This document shows positions 15,880 to 24,132 of a stretch of 64,000 bases of DNA, piece by piece (positions within the stretch are counted from its first letter, which is position 1; the number at the start of each line of letters is the position of its first letter). This DNA is from Collinsella sp. AM33-4BH. GTDB taxonomy: Bacteria > Actinomycetota > Coriobacteriia > Coriobacteriales > Coriobacteriaceae. The notes below the pieces were generated by a model that was given only the letters and a program-made list of their open reading frames with translations, had not been told where the DNA came from and did no database searches. A program made the position numbers and the translations under genes. The DNA lies in NCBI RefSeq assembly GCF_003469205.1, contig NZ_QSIN01000004.1:62001-126000 (forward strand). Reading direction: 5' to 3'.

Positions 15880-16248
15880 CTACAGGGTCTCGGGAGCGAG
15901 CGAGACGATCTTCATGTACTTCTTGTCACGAAGCTCGCGAGCGACGGGCCCGAAGATACGGGTGCCGACGGGCGAACCATCGTTGTTGATGACAACGCAG
16001 GCGTTCTCATCAAAGCGAATGTAGGAGCCATCCTTGCGGCGGATCTCCTTAACGGTGCGAACGACGACGCAACGGACAACGTCCTTCTTCTTGACGTTGG
16101 CGCCAGGGGTAGCCTCCTGGACAGCACCGATGAACACATCGCCGATGCCTGCATAACGACGCTTGGAACCGCCAAGCACCTTGATGCAGCGAATCTTGCG
16201 AGCGCCGGAGTTGTCGGCGACGTTCAGCATGGTTTGCATCTGAATCAT
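15880..16248 (-). CDS. rplN: 50S ribosomal protein L14
   Basis: 122 residues, the standard length, starting [19 protein letters not shown]14 lies at the 30S-50S interface and contacts L19. It is preceded by a 118-nt gap that folds into hairpins, so expression may be adjusted relative to rpsQ. Confidence 0.98.
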   Translation of the reverse strand: MIQMQTMLNVADNSGARKIRCIKVLGGSKRRYAGIGDVFIGAVQEATPGANVKKKDVVRCVVVRTVKEIRRKDGSYIRFDENACVVINNDGSPVGTRIFGPVARELRDKKYMKIVSLAPETL

Positions 16249-16273
16249 GGTAGATGTTCCTCCGAACTAAGAA

Positions 16274-16365
16274 CCGAAGAGAGGTGCGCAGCCTTTATAC
16301 GGCCCGTGGTATGCAAGCCAGGCATACGCACATCTTCGGAAACGTACAAGTCGTATGAGCGACTG
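16274..16365 (-). other. Structured RNA region between rpsQ and rplN
   Basis: In the transcript the outer arms CCGAAGA.GTGCG (complement of 16327-16339) and CGCAC..TCTTCGG (16274-16288) pair. They enclose a second stem GTATGC/GCATAC. A separate hairpin, AGTCG/CGACT, lies upstream near 16350-16366. The gap is unusually long for this tightly packed operon. It could be an RNA-processing or regulatory site. Confidence 0.5.
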
Positions 16366-16366
16366 C

Positions 16367-16627
16367 TTATTTAGCGCGCTCGACGACCTCGATGAGGCGC
16401 CAACGCTTCATCTTGGACATAGGACGGGTCTCCATAACGCGGACGGTGTCGCCCACGCCAGCCGTGCACTCCTCGTCGTGAGCGTGCAGCTTCTTGGAGC
16501 TGGTCATCATCTTGCCGTACTTAGGGTGACGCTTACGCTCGGTGATGGTGACAACGATGGTCTTGGCACCGGAGACGGAGGTAACGACACCCGTACGGAC
16601 CTTACGCGAGTTACGCGAATCAGTCAT
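16367..16627 (-). CDS. rpsQ: 30S ribosomal protein S17
   Basis: 86 residues with the S17 pattern RKVRTGVVTSVSGAKTIVV near the N-terminus and KMKRWRLIEVVERAK at the end. It binds the 5' domain of 16S rRNA. It follows rpmC after 16 nt with a good ribosome-binding site. Confidence 0.98.
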   Translation of the reverse strand: MTDSRNSRKVRTGVVTSVSGAKTIVVTITERKRHPKYGKMMTSSKKLHAHDEECTAGVGDTVRVMETRPMSKMKRWRLIEVVERAK

Positions 16628-16643
16628 GTTCTCTCCTTAGGTC

Positions 16644-16859
16644 CTACTCGGCGACAGCGGACTTCTCCGCTGCGATCTCGCGGGCGCGCTGCTCCGTGAG
16701 GACGCGAGCGATGTCCTTCTTCACGGTGTTGACGCGAGCGGTGTTGTCCAGCTGGCTGGTGGCCATCTGGAAACGAAGGTTAAAGAGCTCGGCGCGCATT
16801 TCCTTCAGCTTCTCAACGAGCTGAGCGTCCGAGAGCTCACGAATCTCTGCGGGCTTCAT
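16644..16859 (-). CDS. rpmC: 50S ribosomal protein L29
   Basis: 71 residues, starting [20 protein letters not shown], with the two-helix L29 pattern LFNLRFQMATSQLDN. It lies near the peptide exit tunnel and helps dock the signal recognition particle and trigger factor. Its ATG overlaps the rplP stop (TAATG), indicating translational coupling. Confidence 0.98.
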   Translation of the reverse strand: MKPAEIRELSDAQLVEKLKEMRAELFNLRFQMATSQLDNTARVNTVKKDIARVLTEQRAREIAAEKSAVAE

Positions 16860-17362
16860 TAGTTCTCCTCCTTGGCGGCGGCGGCGTCCTCAGCAGCCCA
16901 CTTGGCCTCGAGAGCGGCCTCCTCAGCCATCTCCTTCTCGATGCGCTGCTCAGCGTTCTTGGCAGCAACAATCTTGGTCTTGATGGGAAGCTTGTGCTGT
17001 GCAAGACGCAGAGCCTCGCGAGCGACCTCCTCGGGCACGCCCTTGACCTCGAACATGATGCGGCCGGGCTTGACGACGGCCACCCACTCCTCGGGGTTAC
17101 CCTTACCAGAACCCATGCGAGTCTCGGCAGGCTTCTTGGTGATGGGCTTATCGGGGAAGATCGTGATGTAGACACGACCGCCACGCTTCATGTAGCGGGT
17201 CATGGCAATACGAGCGGCCTCGATCTGACGGTTGGTGATCCAATGGGCCTCGAGAGCCTGGATACCAAACTCGCCGAAATGCAGCTCGGTATTACCCTTG
17301 GCCTGGCCCTTCATGGAGCCACGCTGCACCTTGCGGTGAAGAATACGCTTAGGGGCAAGCAC
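16859..17362 (-). CDS. rplP: 50S ribosomal protein L16
   Basis: 167 residues. The conserved core starts [19 protein letters not shown] and includes [17 protein letters not shown] and RMGSGKG. L16 shapes the A-site region of the 50S subunit. It is about 25 residues longer than usual because of an Ala/Glu/Lys-rich C-terminal tail after the core. The GTG start overlaps the rpsC stop (TAGTG). Confidence 0.97.
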   Translation of the reverse strand: MLAPKRILHRKVQRGSMKGQAKGNTELHFGEFGIQALEAHWITNRQIEAARIAMTRYMKRGGRVYITIFPDKPITKKPAETRMGSGKGNPEEWVAVVKPGRIMFEVKGVPEEVAREALRLAQHKLPIKTKIVAAKNAEQRIEKEMAEEAALEAKWAAEDAAAAKEEN

Positions 17363-18072
17363 TACTGACCCCTCCTCTCGGAGTTACGACGACGAGGACG
17401 GGAAGAGCCCTCGAGTGCAGGGTTGGGAACAGGCTGGCCCGGGAGCTTCTCGCCCAGGTAGATCCAGACCTTCACGCCGCAAGCGCCCATGGTGGTGCTG
17501 GCGACAGCCGTGCCGTAGTCGATCTTGGCGCGGAGGGTGTGCAGAGGCACGCGACCCTCACGGTACCACTCACGACGGCCCATCTCGGCACCGCCGAGAC
17601 GACCGGAGCACTGGATACGGATGCCCTTAGCGCCGGCCTTGCGGGCGGACTGGACAGCCTTGCGCATAGCGCGACGGAAGGCAACGCGGCCCTCAAGCTG
17701 CTCGGCGATAGACTGAGCAACGAGGTTAGCGTCGAGCTCGGGGCGCTTGATCTCGACAACGTCGACGGAGAGCTGGCCCTTGGAGACGCCAGCGACCTTC
17801 TCGAGCTCGGTGCGGAGAGTATCGATCTCGGCACCCTTCTTACCGATGACAACGCCGGGGCGAGCGGTGAGGATGATGACCTTCACCTTGTCGCCAGCGC
17901 GCTCGATCTCGACGCGGGAGACAGCTGCGCGGGAAAGACGCTTCTCGAGGTACTTGCGGATCTCGAGATCGTTACCGAGGGTCTTAGCGTAATCCTTCTC
18001 TGCGAACCAGCGGGAGCGCCAGTTCTCGGTGATGCCAAGACGGAAGCCGGTGGGGTAGACTTTCTGACCCAT
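17362..18072 (-). CDS. rpsC: 30S ribosomal protein S3
   Basis: 236 residues: an N-terminal KH domain ([17 protein letters not shown]) and the S3 C-terminal domain ([20 protein letters not shown]). S3 lines the mRNA entry channel and has helicase activity with S4 and S5. It ends in a basic tail. It follows rplV with 6 nt between. Confidence 0.98.
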   Translation of the reverse strand: MGQKVYPTGFRLGITENWRSRWFAEKDYAKTLGNDLEIRKYLEKRLSRAAVSRVEIERAGDKVKVIILTARPGVVIGKKGAEIDTLRTELEKVAGVSKGQLSVDVVEIKRPELDANLVAQSIAEQLEGRVAFRRAMRKAVQSARKAGAKGIRIQCSGRLGGAEMGRREWYREGRVPLHTLRAKIDYGTAVASTTMGACGVKVWIYLGEKLPGQPVPNPALEGSSRPRRRNSERRGQ

Positions 18073-18078
18073 ACAGCT

Positions 18079-18450
18079 TTACGCCTCCTTTCGAGGAGCA
18101 ACGACGACGGTGATGTGGGAAGTACGCTTCAGAATGCGAGAAGCGGAACCCTTGGCGCGGGGACGGATGCGCTTAAGCGTCGGACCCTCGTCAACATAGG
18201 CAGCGGCGACAACCAGGTTGTCGGCACGCAGACCGTTGTTGTTCTCGGCGTTCGCAACGGCGGAACGGAGAACCTTCTCGACATCCACGGCGACGGCGCG
18301 GTCGCAGAAGTGGAGGATGTCGAAGGCCTGAGCGACAGGCTTGCGGCGGATCAGATCGACCACCAGGCGGGCCTTGCTGGGGGAAACACGCACGTACTTA
18401 GCGACGGCGCGAACCTCGGTGGCCTCAGTTTCAATAGACTTAGTTGCCAT
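18079..18450 (-). CDS. rplV: 50S ribosomal protein L22
   Basis: 123 residues with the L22 motif [19 protein letters not shown] and the C-terminal beta-hairpin segment ([19 protein letters not shown]) that reaches into the exit tunnel. Macrolide resistance mutations map to this hairpin in other species. It follows rpsS after 14 nt. Confidence 0.98.
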   Translation of the reverse strand: MATKSIETEATEVRAVAKYVRVSPSKARLVVDLIRRKPVAQAFDILHFCDRAVAVDVEKVLRSAVANAENNNGLRADNLVVAAAYVDEGPTLKRIRPRAKGSASRILKRTSHITVVVAPRKEA

Positions 18451-18464
18451 TTACGGTTAACCCC

Positions 18465-18725
18465 CTATTTGGCCTTGTGGCCACGGAACGTACGAGTCGG
18501 CGCGAACTCGCCGAGCTTGTGACCAACCATGGACTCGGTAACATACACGGGCACATGCTTGCGGCCGTCGTGGACGGCGATGGTGTGACCAACCATCTCG
18601 GGGAAGATGGTGGACGCGCGGGACCAGGTCTTCACGACGTCCTTCTTGCCAGCCTCGTTCATCGCGGTGATACGCGAGAGAAGGCGAGTCTCCACGAACG
18701 GGCCCTTTTTGAGACTTCTGCTCAT
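18465..18725 (-). CDS. rpsS: 30S ribosomal protein S19
   Basis: 86 residues, standard length, starting [19 protein letters not shown] and containing [19 protein letters not shown]. It forms the head of the 30S subunit with S13. It lies between rplB and rplV in the canonical order. Confidence 0.98.
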   Translation of the reverse strand: MSRSLKKGPFVETRLLSRITAMNEAGKKDVVKTWSRASTIFPEMVGHTIAVHDGRKHVPVYVTESMVGHKLGEFAPTRTFRGHKAK

Positions 18726-18757
18726 AAGTGCTTTCTCCTAAAACTCGGTATCCGAAA

Positions 18758-19588
18758 TTACTTCTTACGGCGACGAATGATATGCTGGTTCGAGACCTTC
18801 TTCTTCTTGCGCGTACGAAGGCCCTTCGTCGGCTTACCCCAGGGGGTAACAGAGGGACGACCAGAGGTGTGGTTCTTGCCCTCGCCACCGCCGTGCGGGT
18901 GGTCGACAGGGTTCATGACGGTACCGCGGACGGTCGGGCGCACGTTCATGTGACGCTTACGGCCGGCCTTGCCGATGACGATGTTGGCGTGATCGGCGTT
19001 GCCGACCTCACCGACGGTGGCGCGGCAGGTAACGAGGATGCGGCGCATCTCGGAGGAAGGCATACGGACGATAGCGTACTTGCCCTCCTTACCCATCAGC
19101 TGGCAGGAGTTACCGGCGGAACGGGCGATAGCAGCGCCCTTACCCGGCTGGAACTCGACGGCGTGGATGAGCGTACCGACGGGGATGTCGGCGAGGGGCA
19201 GAGCGTTGCCCGGCTTGATGTCGGCGTCAGAACCGGACATGATGGTCTGACCGACCTCGAGGCCCTTGGGGGCCAGGATGTAGCGCTTCTCACCGTCAGC
19301 GTAGTGCAGCAGAGCGATGCGAGCGGAACGGTTCGGATCGTACTCGATCGTGGCAACCTTGGCGGGCACGCCGTCCTTGTTGCGCTTGAAGTCGATCACG
19401 CGGTAACGACGCTTCACGCCGCCGCCCTGGTGGCGGGTGGTGATGCGGCCGTTGTTGTTACGACCGGCCTTCTTGGGCAGGGGCTCGAGAAGAGACTTCT
19501 CAGGCTTGGTGCAGGTGATCTCGGAGAAATCGGAGATCGTCTGCCAACGCCTACCAGCGGAGGTCGGCTTAAGGTGCTTTACAGCCAT
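18758..19588 (-). CDS. rplB: 50S ribosomal protein L2
   Basis: 276 residues from the ATG at 19588, chosen because [16 protein letters not shown] is the usual L2 start and AAAGGG lies just upstream. The C-terminal hallmark [21 protein letters not shown] sequence is present with the essential histidine. L2 is needed for subunit association and peptidyl transfer. A 179-nt structured gap separates it from rplW. Confidence 0.97.
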   Translation of the reverse strand: MAVKHLKPTSAGRRWQTISDFSEITCTKPEKSLLEPLPKKAGRNNNGRITTRHQGGGVKRRYRVIDFKRNKDGVPAKVATIEYDPNRSARIALLHYADGEKRYILAPKGLEVGQTIMSGSDADIKPGNALPLADIPVGTLIHAVEFQPGKGAAIARSAGNSCQLMGKEGKYAIVRMPSSEMRRILVTCRATVGEVGNADHANIVIGKAGRKRHMNVRPTVRGTVMNPVDHPHGGGEGKNHTSGRPSVTPWGKPTKGLRTRKKKKVSNQHIIRRRKK

Positions 19589-19618
19589 TACAATCCCTTT
19601 CAATAGGAATCCGTTAGC

Positions 19619-19750
19619 CATCGCAGACAGGGATTCGAGGTTCTGCCTCGGGTGCGATGACACCGGACGTATACACGGTTCCGGGCGTGTCCATTTTATA
19701 CGCCCAAAACCTTGAGCTCTCGCCTCCCCTATTTGGGAGGCATGAGCTCA
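19619..19750 (-). other. Structured RNA region between rplW and rplB
   Basis: Three hairpins lie in a row in the transcript. The first, 19713-19750, has arms TGAGCTC...GAGCTCA with an inner stem GCCTCCC/GGGAGGC, and resembles an attenuator followed by GGTTTTGGG. The second, 19683-19705, is GGGCGT/ACGCCC. The third, 19619-19659, is CATCGCA/TGCGATG with an inner CGAGG/CCTCG. Between the latter two lies ACCGTGTATACG, similar to the candidate rplC promoter. The gap could be an attenuator plus an internal promoter. Confidence 0.5.
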
Positions 19751-19767
19751 CTCAACAGCAGCGAGTC

Positions 19768-20055
19768 TTAGGCCTGGTTGCCAAAGACCTCGATGGTGTC
19801 GCCCTCGGCCAGCGTGACGATGGCCTTCTTCCAAGAACGGGTCTTGCCAGCGACATAGCGCACGCGCTTGGTCTTGGGCTTGACCGTCAGGGTGTTCACG
19901 CGAACGACCTTGACGCCGAAGATCTCCTCGACAGCGTCCTTGATCTGATACTTGTTAGCATCCTTGGCGACCTCGAACGTGTACTTGTTCTGCTCCATGC
20001 CGGAGAAGGAACGCTCGGACACGATCGGACGGATGATGATCTCGTGGGCGGTCAT
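19768..20055 (-). CDS. rplW: 50S ribosomal protein L23
   Basis: 95 residues, starting MTAHEIIIRPIVSERSF, with the NKYTFEVAKDANKYQIKDAVEEIF-type core. L23 surrounds the exit tunnel and is the trigger-factor docking site. The ATG follows the rplD stop with no gap, suggesting coupled translation. Confidence 0.98.
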   Translation of the reverse strand: MTAHEIIIRPIVSERSFSGMEQNKYTFEVAKDANKYQIKDAVEEIFGVKVVRVNTLTVKPKTKRVRYVAGKTRSWKKAIVTLAEGDTIEVFGNQA

Positions 20056-20682
20056 TTATGCAAGCACCTCCCCGAAGTGAGCGGCGATGTCGGCGGGCAT
20101 CAGCACGGCGTTGTTGTTGACGAGATCGTAGGTGTTGGCCTCGTCGGCAGTGATGATGAACGTCTTGGGAATGTTGCGGAACGACAGGTAGGCGTTGACG
20201 TCCTCATCGCGAACGATGATGGTCAGACGCTTGCCCTCAAGGCCGAGAGCCTTGAGCATGGCGACGGCAGCCTTGGTGGAAGGCTTCTCGAAGCCGTAGT
20301 CGTCGACGAGCACGAGCTCGCCATCGGCCAGCTTGGCGGACAGCGCGGAGCGCATAGCCAGCTTGACCTCCTTGTTGTTCATACGCTTAGCGTAGGAACG
20401 GGGCTTGGGGGCGAAGACAACGCCACCGTGACGCCACTGGGCAGCACGGATGGAACCCTGGCGGGCACGGCCGGTGCCCTTCTGACGCCAAGGCTTCTTG
20501 CCGCCACCGGAAACCTCAGAGCGACCCTTAGCAGACTGGGTGCCCTGACGCCAAGAGGCCATCTGGCACTTGACGATGTGGTGCATAACGTGGATGTTCG
20601 GCTCGATGCCGTACACCTCAGCGGCGAGCTCGGCCTCGGCGACCTTCTTGCCCTCGCTGTTCTTTACTTCAAACTTTGCCAT
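20056..20682 (-). CDS. rplD: 50S ribosomal protein L4
   Basis: 208 residues. The extended loop that lines the exit tunnel is recognisable (KPWRQKGTGRARQGSIRAAQ). In other bacteria L4 also represses its own operon. It follows rplC after 46 nt. Confidence 0.98.
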   Translation of the reverse strand: MAKFEVKNSEGKKVAEAELAAEVYGIEPNIHVMHHIVKCQMASWRQGTQSAKGRSEVSGGGKKPWRQKGTGRARQGSIRAAQWRHGGVVFAPKPRSYAKRMNNKEVKLAMRSALSAKLADGELVLVDDYGFEKPSTKAAVAMLKALGLEGKRLTIIVRDEDVNAYLSFRNIPKTFIITADEANTYDLVNNNAVLMPADIAAHFGEVLA

Positions 20683-20728
20683 TTAAGTGTTCTCCTTGGT
20701 ATGACGCTGGGCTAAATGGGCTGGGCCC

Positions 20729-21349
20729 TTAGGCCATACGGATGGCGACGAGACCATTCTTGGCACCCGGGACAGCGCCCTTGACCAAGATGAGGTTCTG
20801 CTCGGCATCGATGCGGACAACGGAAAGGTTCTTGACGGTAACGCGCTCGTTACCCATGTGACCGGCCATCTTGACGCCCTTGAGGACGCGCGCAGGATAG
20901 GCGCACTGACCGATAGAACCGGGGTGACGCTGGAAGTGAGAACCATGCGTCATAGGACCGCGGCGCTGACCCCAGCGCTTGATGCGACCCTGGAAGCCCT
21001 TACCCTTGGAGGTACCGATGACGTCGACCTTCTCGACATCAGCGAAATCAGCGACGGTGACGACCTCGCCGACCTTGTGCTCCTCGCCGTTCTCGACGCG
21101 GACCTCACGAAGGAAACGGACAGGCTCGACGCCAGCCTTGGCGAAGTGACCAGCCATGGGCTTGTTCACGTTCTTGGCCTTGATGTCGCCGAAACCGATC
21201 TGGACGGCGTCATAGCCGTCGGTTGCCTGAGTTTTAACCTGCGAGACAGCGCAGGGGCCAGCCTGGATGACCGTGACGGGAACGACGTTATCGTTCTCGT
21301 CCCAAACCTGGGTCATGCCAATCTTGCGGCCGAGAATCATGCTGATCAA
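20729..21349 (-). CDS. rplC: 50S ribosomal protein L3
   Basis: 206 residues. [20 protein letters not shown] is the L3 N-terminus and [13 protein letters not shown] the central loop near the peptidyl-transferase centre. The start is either TTG at 21349 (GGGA about eight bases upstream) or ATG at 21340 (no good ribosome-binding site). I prefer TTG. It is the first gene of its transcript because rpsJ, normally upstream, sits with the str operon. A long leader and palindrome copy 1 lie upstream. Confidence 0.96.
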   Translation of the reverse strand: MISMILGRKIGMTQVWDENDNVVPVTVIQAGPCAVSQVKTQATDGYDAVQIGFGDIKAKNVNKPMAGHFAKAGVEPVRFLREVRVENGEEHKVGEVVTVADFADVEKVDVIGTSKGKGFQGRIKRWGQRRGPMTHGSHFQRHPGSIGQCAYPARVLKGVKMAGHMGNERVTVKNLSVVRIDAEQNLILVKGAVPGAKNGLVAIRMA

Positions 21350-21532
21350 GATATGATCCCAACTCTCGCGTGGTCTTGGGACAATGCGTACACCACCGAG
21401 CGTACGCCCCTAGAGGACCACTACTTACACGACGTGCTCCCCAGCCTTGTATTTCGCCCGGACTACCTGACAACCCTATTAAGCAGGCATTTTGTCCAGC
21501 CAGAATACTCCCCTGGTTACACACAGCTGTTT

Positions 21533-21561
21533 AGTATACACGGCTGCGGGCGTATCCATCG
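21533..21561 (-). promoter_or_regulatory. Candidate rplC promoter
   Basis: On the minus strand a TATACT -10 (21533-21538) lies 17 bp from a weak -35 (CGATGG). It is set in GGATACGCCCGCAGCCGTG, which resembles sequence before rpsL and in the rplW-rplB gap. The implied leader is nearly 190 nt. Confidence 0.35.
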
Positions 21562-21601
21562 AGATTCATATTTCACTCACATTGTTTACGCAGGTAAAGT
21601 G

Positions 21602-21778
21602 CGTGGCACGTTCCCAGTGTGCGGCGGAGGGGGCGGGCCTGAGACATATTAAGGTTACTGCTCTACAGTCCTGCTCACGACGGAGAGCACATTAAGTGCT
21701 CTCCTGTTCGTGCGGAACTCGCGACAACCTTAATATGTCTCAGGCCCGCCCCCTCCGCCGCACACTGGGAACGCCACG
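21602..21778. repeat. Long palindrome, ribosomal-operon family, copy 1 (upstream of rplC)
   Basis: Perfect 48-bp arms (21609-21656 and 21726-21773), extended by five more pairs beyond a two-base bulge, enclose a 69-nt core. Inside the core a 9-bp hairpin GGAGAGCAC-ATTAA-GTGCTCTCC is flanked by CACGA/TCGTG. The core motifs AGTCCTG, CACATTAAGTG and CGTGCGGAA recur at 27419-27486 and 46037-46100, while the arms are unique to this locus. It lies between the histidine phosphatase stop and the rplC promoter. Confidence 0.9.
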
Positions 21779-21808
21779 TTGATGTCTGCTTAACTCTGCT
21801 CGTTCAGG

Positions 21809-22429
21809 CTAATGACTTTGTTGGGGGTCCACAATTTGCTGCAACGTGAACTTGCATTGGGGCGCATCGTCCTCTTCTCGCGCATCATCAAAATCGAAGA
21901 TCATGATGGCGCAATTGGGTAGTTTTGTTGGGAGCTCGAAGCCCTCTGGGGCTGCAGCCTTGATGAATTGGCGGCTGGCACTGCCGTGGCTTACTGCTAG
22001 GAGGGTTTCGATGCCCTCGGCGCCCATGAGATTGGTGAGGGTGCCTGCCATGCGCTCCTGTAGCGCCTGGCTTCCTTCTCCTCCGAAGGGGACCAAGTCC
22101 TCGCCCGGGTCCCAGACATCGGTGGGCAGGGCGTCGTGGGGGCCTTCTTCGAAGGTACCGTAGCTGCGCTCGATGATGCCTTCGCAGGGCTCGACTGCTG
22201 CGTCCGGGCCAAGGAGTTCAATTGCGACGAGACTTGCCGTGTCCATGGCTCGGCCTAAGGGCGAAGAGACCACTTTGTCGGGAACGACGCCGTGGTCCTT
22301 GAGCCATGCGGCTGCCATTCCCGCTTGTTTGCGGCCCAGGTCGGTCAACGGAGAATCACAGCGGCCCTGGACCAGCTTTTTGACGTTGAACTCAGTTTGA
22401 CCGTGGCGGAGTAGATATAGCTTCTTCAT
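21809..22429 (-). CDS. Histidine phosphatase family protein (phosphoglycerate mutase-like)
   Basis: 206 residues. The N-terminal LYLLRHGQTEFN carries the catalytic RHG histidine. The second histidine (AVSHGSASRQF) and the acidic residue in ERSYGTFEEG complete the active site. Members dephosphorylate sugar phosphates, nucleotides or cofactors; the substrate is not clear. It lies between rpsJ and rplC, an unusual interruption of the ribosomal cluster, downstream of a CDF transporter on the same strand. Confidence 0.9.
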   Translation of the reverse strand: MKKLYLLRHGQTEFNVKKLVQGRCDSPLTDLGRKQAGMAAAWLKDHGVVPDKVVSSPLGRAMDTASLVAIELLGPDAAVEPCEGIIERSYGTFEEGPHDALPTDVWDPGEDLVPFGGEGSQALQERMAGTLTNLMGAEGIETLLAVSHGSASRQFIKAAAPEGFELPTKLPNCAIMIFDFDDAREEDDAPQCKFTLQQIVDPQQSH

Positions 22430-22468
22430 GCTCTCCCCTTCTGCATCAGTTGCTTTATCGGCTCGGCC

Positions 22469-23623
22469 CTACTCGTGGGTATGGCCGACATAGTCTTCGT
22501 CGATCGTGATCTTGGCAATCGACTTGGGATATTCAGATTCGACCTTCTGGGCCAATGCCCGTTTGAGGTCATCGGCGCCCATGTCCAAATCTGAGGGACG
22601 CACGCAGTCAAATATCACATTGGTGTGCGTGGGGCCCGGCACGCAGCGCAGATCGTGAATCGAAAGGCGGCTATCAATCTGTTGGGCCATGGCTTGAATG
22701 CGCAAGCGCATGCTCGCCACCTTTGAATCGTCGGTCACGATGGGATCGTAATGGAGCGTGACGATCATTCCGTCTTCGTTTCTAAACGACTGCTCGATGT
22801 TATCGAGCGTGTCGTGACTTTCCAGCGGGCTGGCCTCGGCTGCCATCTCGGCGTGAGCGCTTGCGAACTTCCTGCCCGGGCCGTAGTCGTGAACCATCAG
22901 ATCGTGGACGCCCAAAACGCCGGGGTAGCTCATGATCTTGTCTCGAATGTGCTTAACCAGCTTAGGATCGGGCGCCTGGCCCAAAAGCGGGCTCACCGTA
23001 TCCTGGATGAGTTCAAAGCCGCTCCAGCCAATATAGGCGCCAACGGCAAGGCCGACCCATGCATCAAGATTGATGTGCGTCACCTGCGAAACAATTGCGC
23101 ACGCCAGCACAGCACCCGTGGCTAGGACATCGTTCTTTGAGTCCTGAGCGGTCGCATGCAGCGTCTCGGACTCAATACGATCGCCGAGCTTTTGGTTGAG
23201 GGCCGCCATCCACAGCTTAACGACCATCGAAAGCGCAAGGACTGCCACCAGGGCAAGCGAGAACTCGACAGGCTCGGGGTTGACAATTCGCTCCACCGAC
23301 GACTTCACCAGCTCAACGCCAATCAGCAGCACGAGTGCCGCCACGACCAGACCCGAGAGATACTCGTAGCGACCGTGGCCGTAAGGATGCTCGGGGTCGG
23401 CCGGCTTGCTCGCCAACTTAAAGCCCAGCACGCTCACGATATTCGAGCTGGCATCGGACAGGTTGTTCATGGCATCCGCCACGATCGAAACCGATCCCGA
23501 CAGCACGCCAATTGCACCCTTCGCAGCGCATAGTGCCACATTGGCGAGAATACACACCATGCCCGTCAACGTACCCACGCGTGCACGGTCGCCCTGCGCT
23601 CGCTTAATAATCCACTCGACCAT
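22469..23623 (-). CDS. Cation diffusion facilitator (CDF) family transporter
   Basis: 384 residues with about six membrane segments in the first 220. The metal site is recognisable in VADAMNNLSDASSN (DxxxN/D pattern), and EHPYGHGRYEYLS follows helix 2. The C-terminal cytoplasmic domain has the histidine-rich dimer region typical of CDF proteins. It should export Zn, Fe, Mn or Co from the cytoplasm by proton antiport. It follows the rpsJ terminator and is probably cotranscribed with the phosphatase 39 nt downstream. Confidence 0.9.
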   Translation of the reverse strand: MVEWIIKRAQGDRARVGTLTGMVCILANVALCAAKGAIGVLSGSVSIVADAMNNLSDASSNIVSVLGFKLASKPADPEHPYGHGRYEYLSGLVVAALVLLIGVELVKSSVERIVNPEPVEFSLALVAVLALSMVVKLWMAALNQKLGDRIESETLHATAQDSKNDVLATGAVLACAIVSQVTHINLDAWVGLAVGAYIGWSGFELIQDTVSPLLGQAPDPKLVKHIRDKIMSYPGVLGVHDLMVHDYGPGRKFASAHAEMAAEASPLESHDTLDNIEQSFRNEDGMIVTLHYDPIVTDDSKVASMRLRIQAMAQQIDSRLSIHDLRCVPGPTHTNVIFDCVRPSDLDMGADDLKRALAQKVESEYPKSIAKITIDEDYVGHTHE

Positions 23624-23704
23624 CTTTACCTGTCCCCAACGGCCTTACTCGTACACCCATTTGTCCAATAGGTCAGTAGTGTAGACCCTTTATCCCATCG
23701 GCAC

Positions 23705-23737
23705 AAAAAAGGCCGCAACCCTTAGGGCTGCGGCCTT
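23705..23737 (-). terminator. Intrinsic terminator after rpsJ
   Basis: Stem AAGGCCGCAACCC with GGGCTGCGGCCTT and, on the minus strand, a TTTTTT run. It ends the rpsL-rpsG-fusA-rpsJ transcript, so rplC needs its own promoter. Confidence 0.9.
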
Positions 23738-23763
23738 GCAAATCGCACTATCGGACAAAAAGC

Positions 23764-24072
23764 TTAGAGCTTGATGTCGATGTCGACGCCAGCGGGGAGG
23801 TCGAGACGCATGAGCGAATCAACAGTGCCCGAGGTGGGGTCGAGGATGTCGATGAGGCGCTTGTGGGTGCGCATCTCGAACTGCTCACGGGAGTCCTTGT
23901 TCACGTGCGGCGAGCGGATAACCGTGTACAGGTTGCGCTCGGTGGGCAGGGGGACAGGACCGGAAACGCGAGCGCCGGTCTTCTGAGCGGTCTCGACGAT
24001 GAGCTTCGCGGACTGATCGACGACCTCGTGATCATAGCCCTTGAGGCGAATGCGGATCTTCTGGGTAGCCAA
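23764..24072 (-). CDS. rpsJ: 30S ribosomal protein S10
   Basis: 102 residues, with [19 protein letters not shown] at the start and [19 protein letters not shown] in the middle. S10 also serves in NusB-dependent antitermination. The start codon is TTG with GGAGG six bases upstream. It follows fusA directly, with tuf missing between, and is cut off from rplC by a terminator and two unrelated genes. Confidence 0.97.
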   Translation of the reverse strand: MATQKIRIRLKGYDHEVVDQSAKLIVETAQKTGARVSGPVPLPTERNLYTVIRSPHVNKDSREQFEMRTHKRLIDILDPTSGTVDSLMRLDLPAGVDIDIKL

Positions 24073-24132
24073 CTTAAACCTCCAAAGAGTGCGAGAGATG
24101 TTCTCGCGGATTACGTAACAGGGAGCTCGAAC

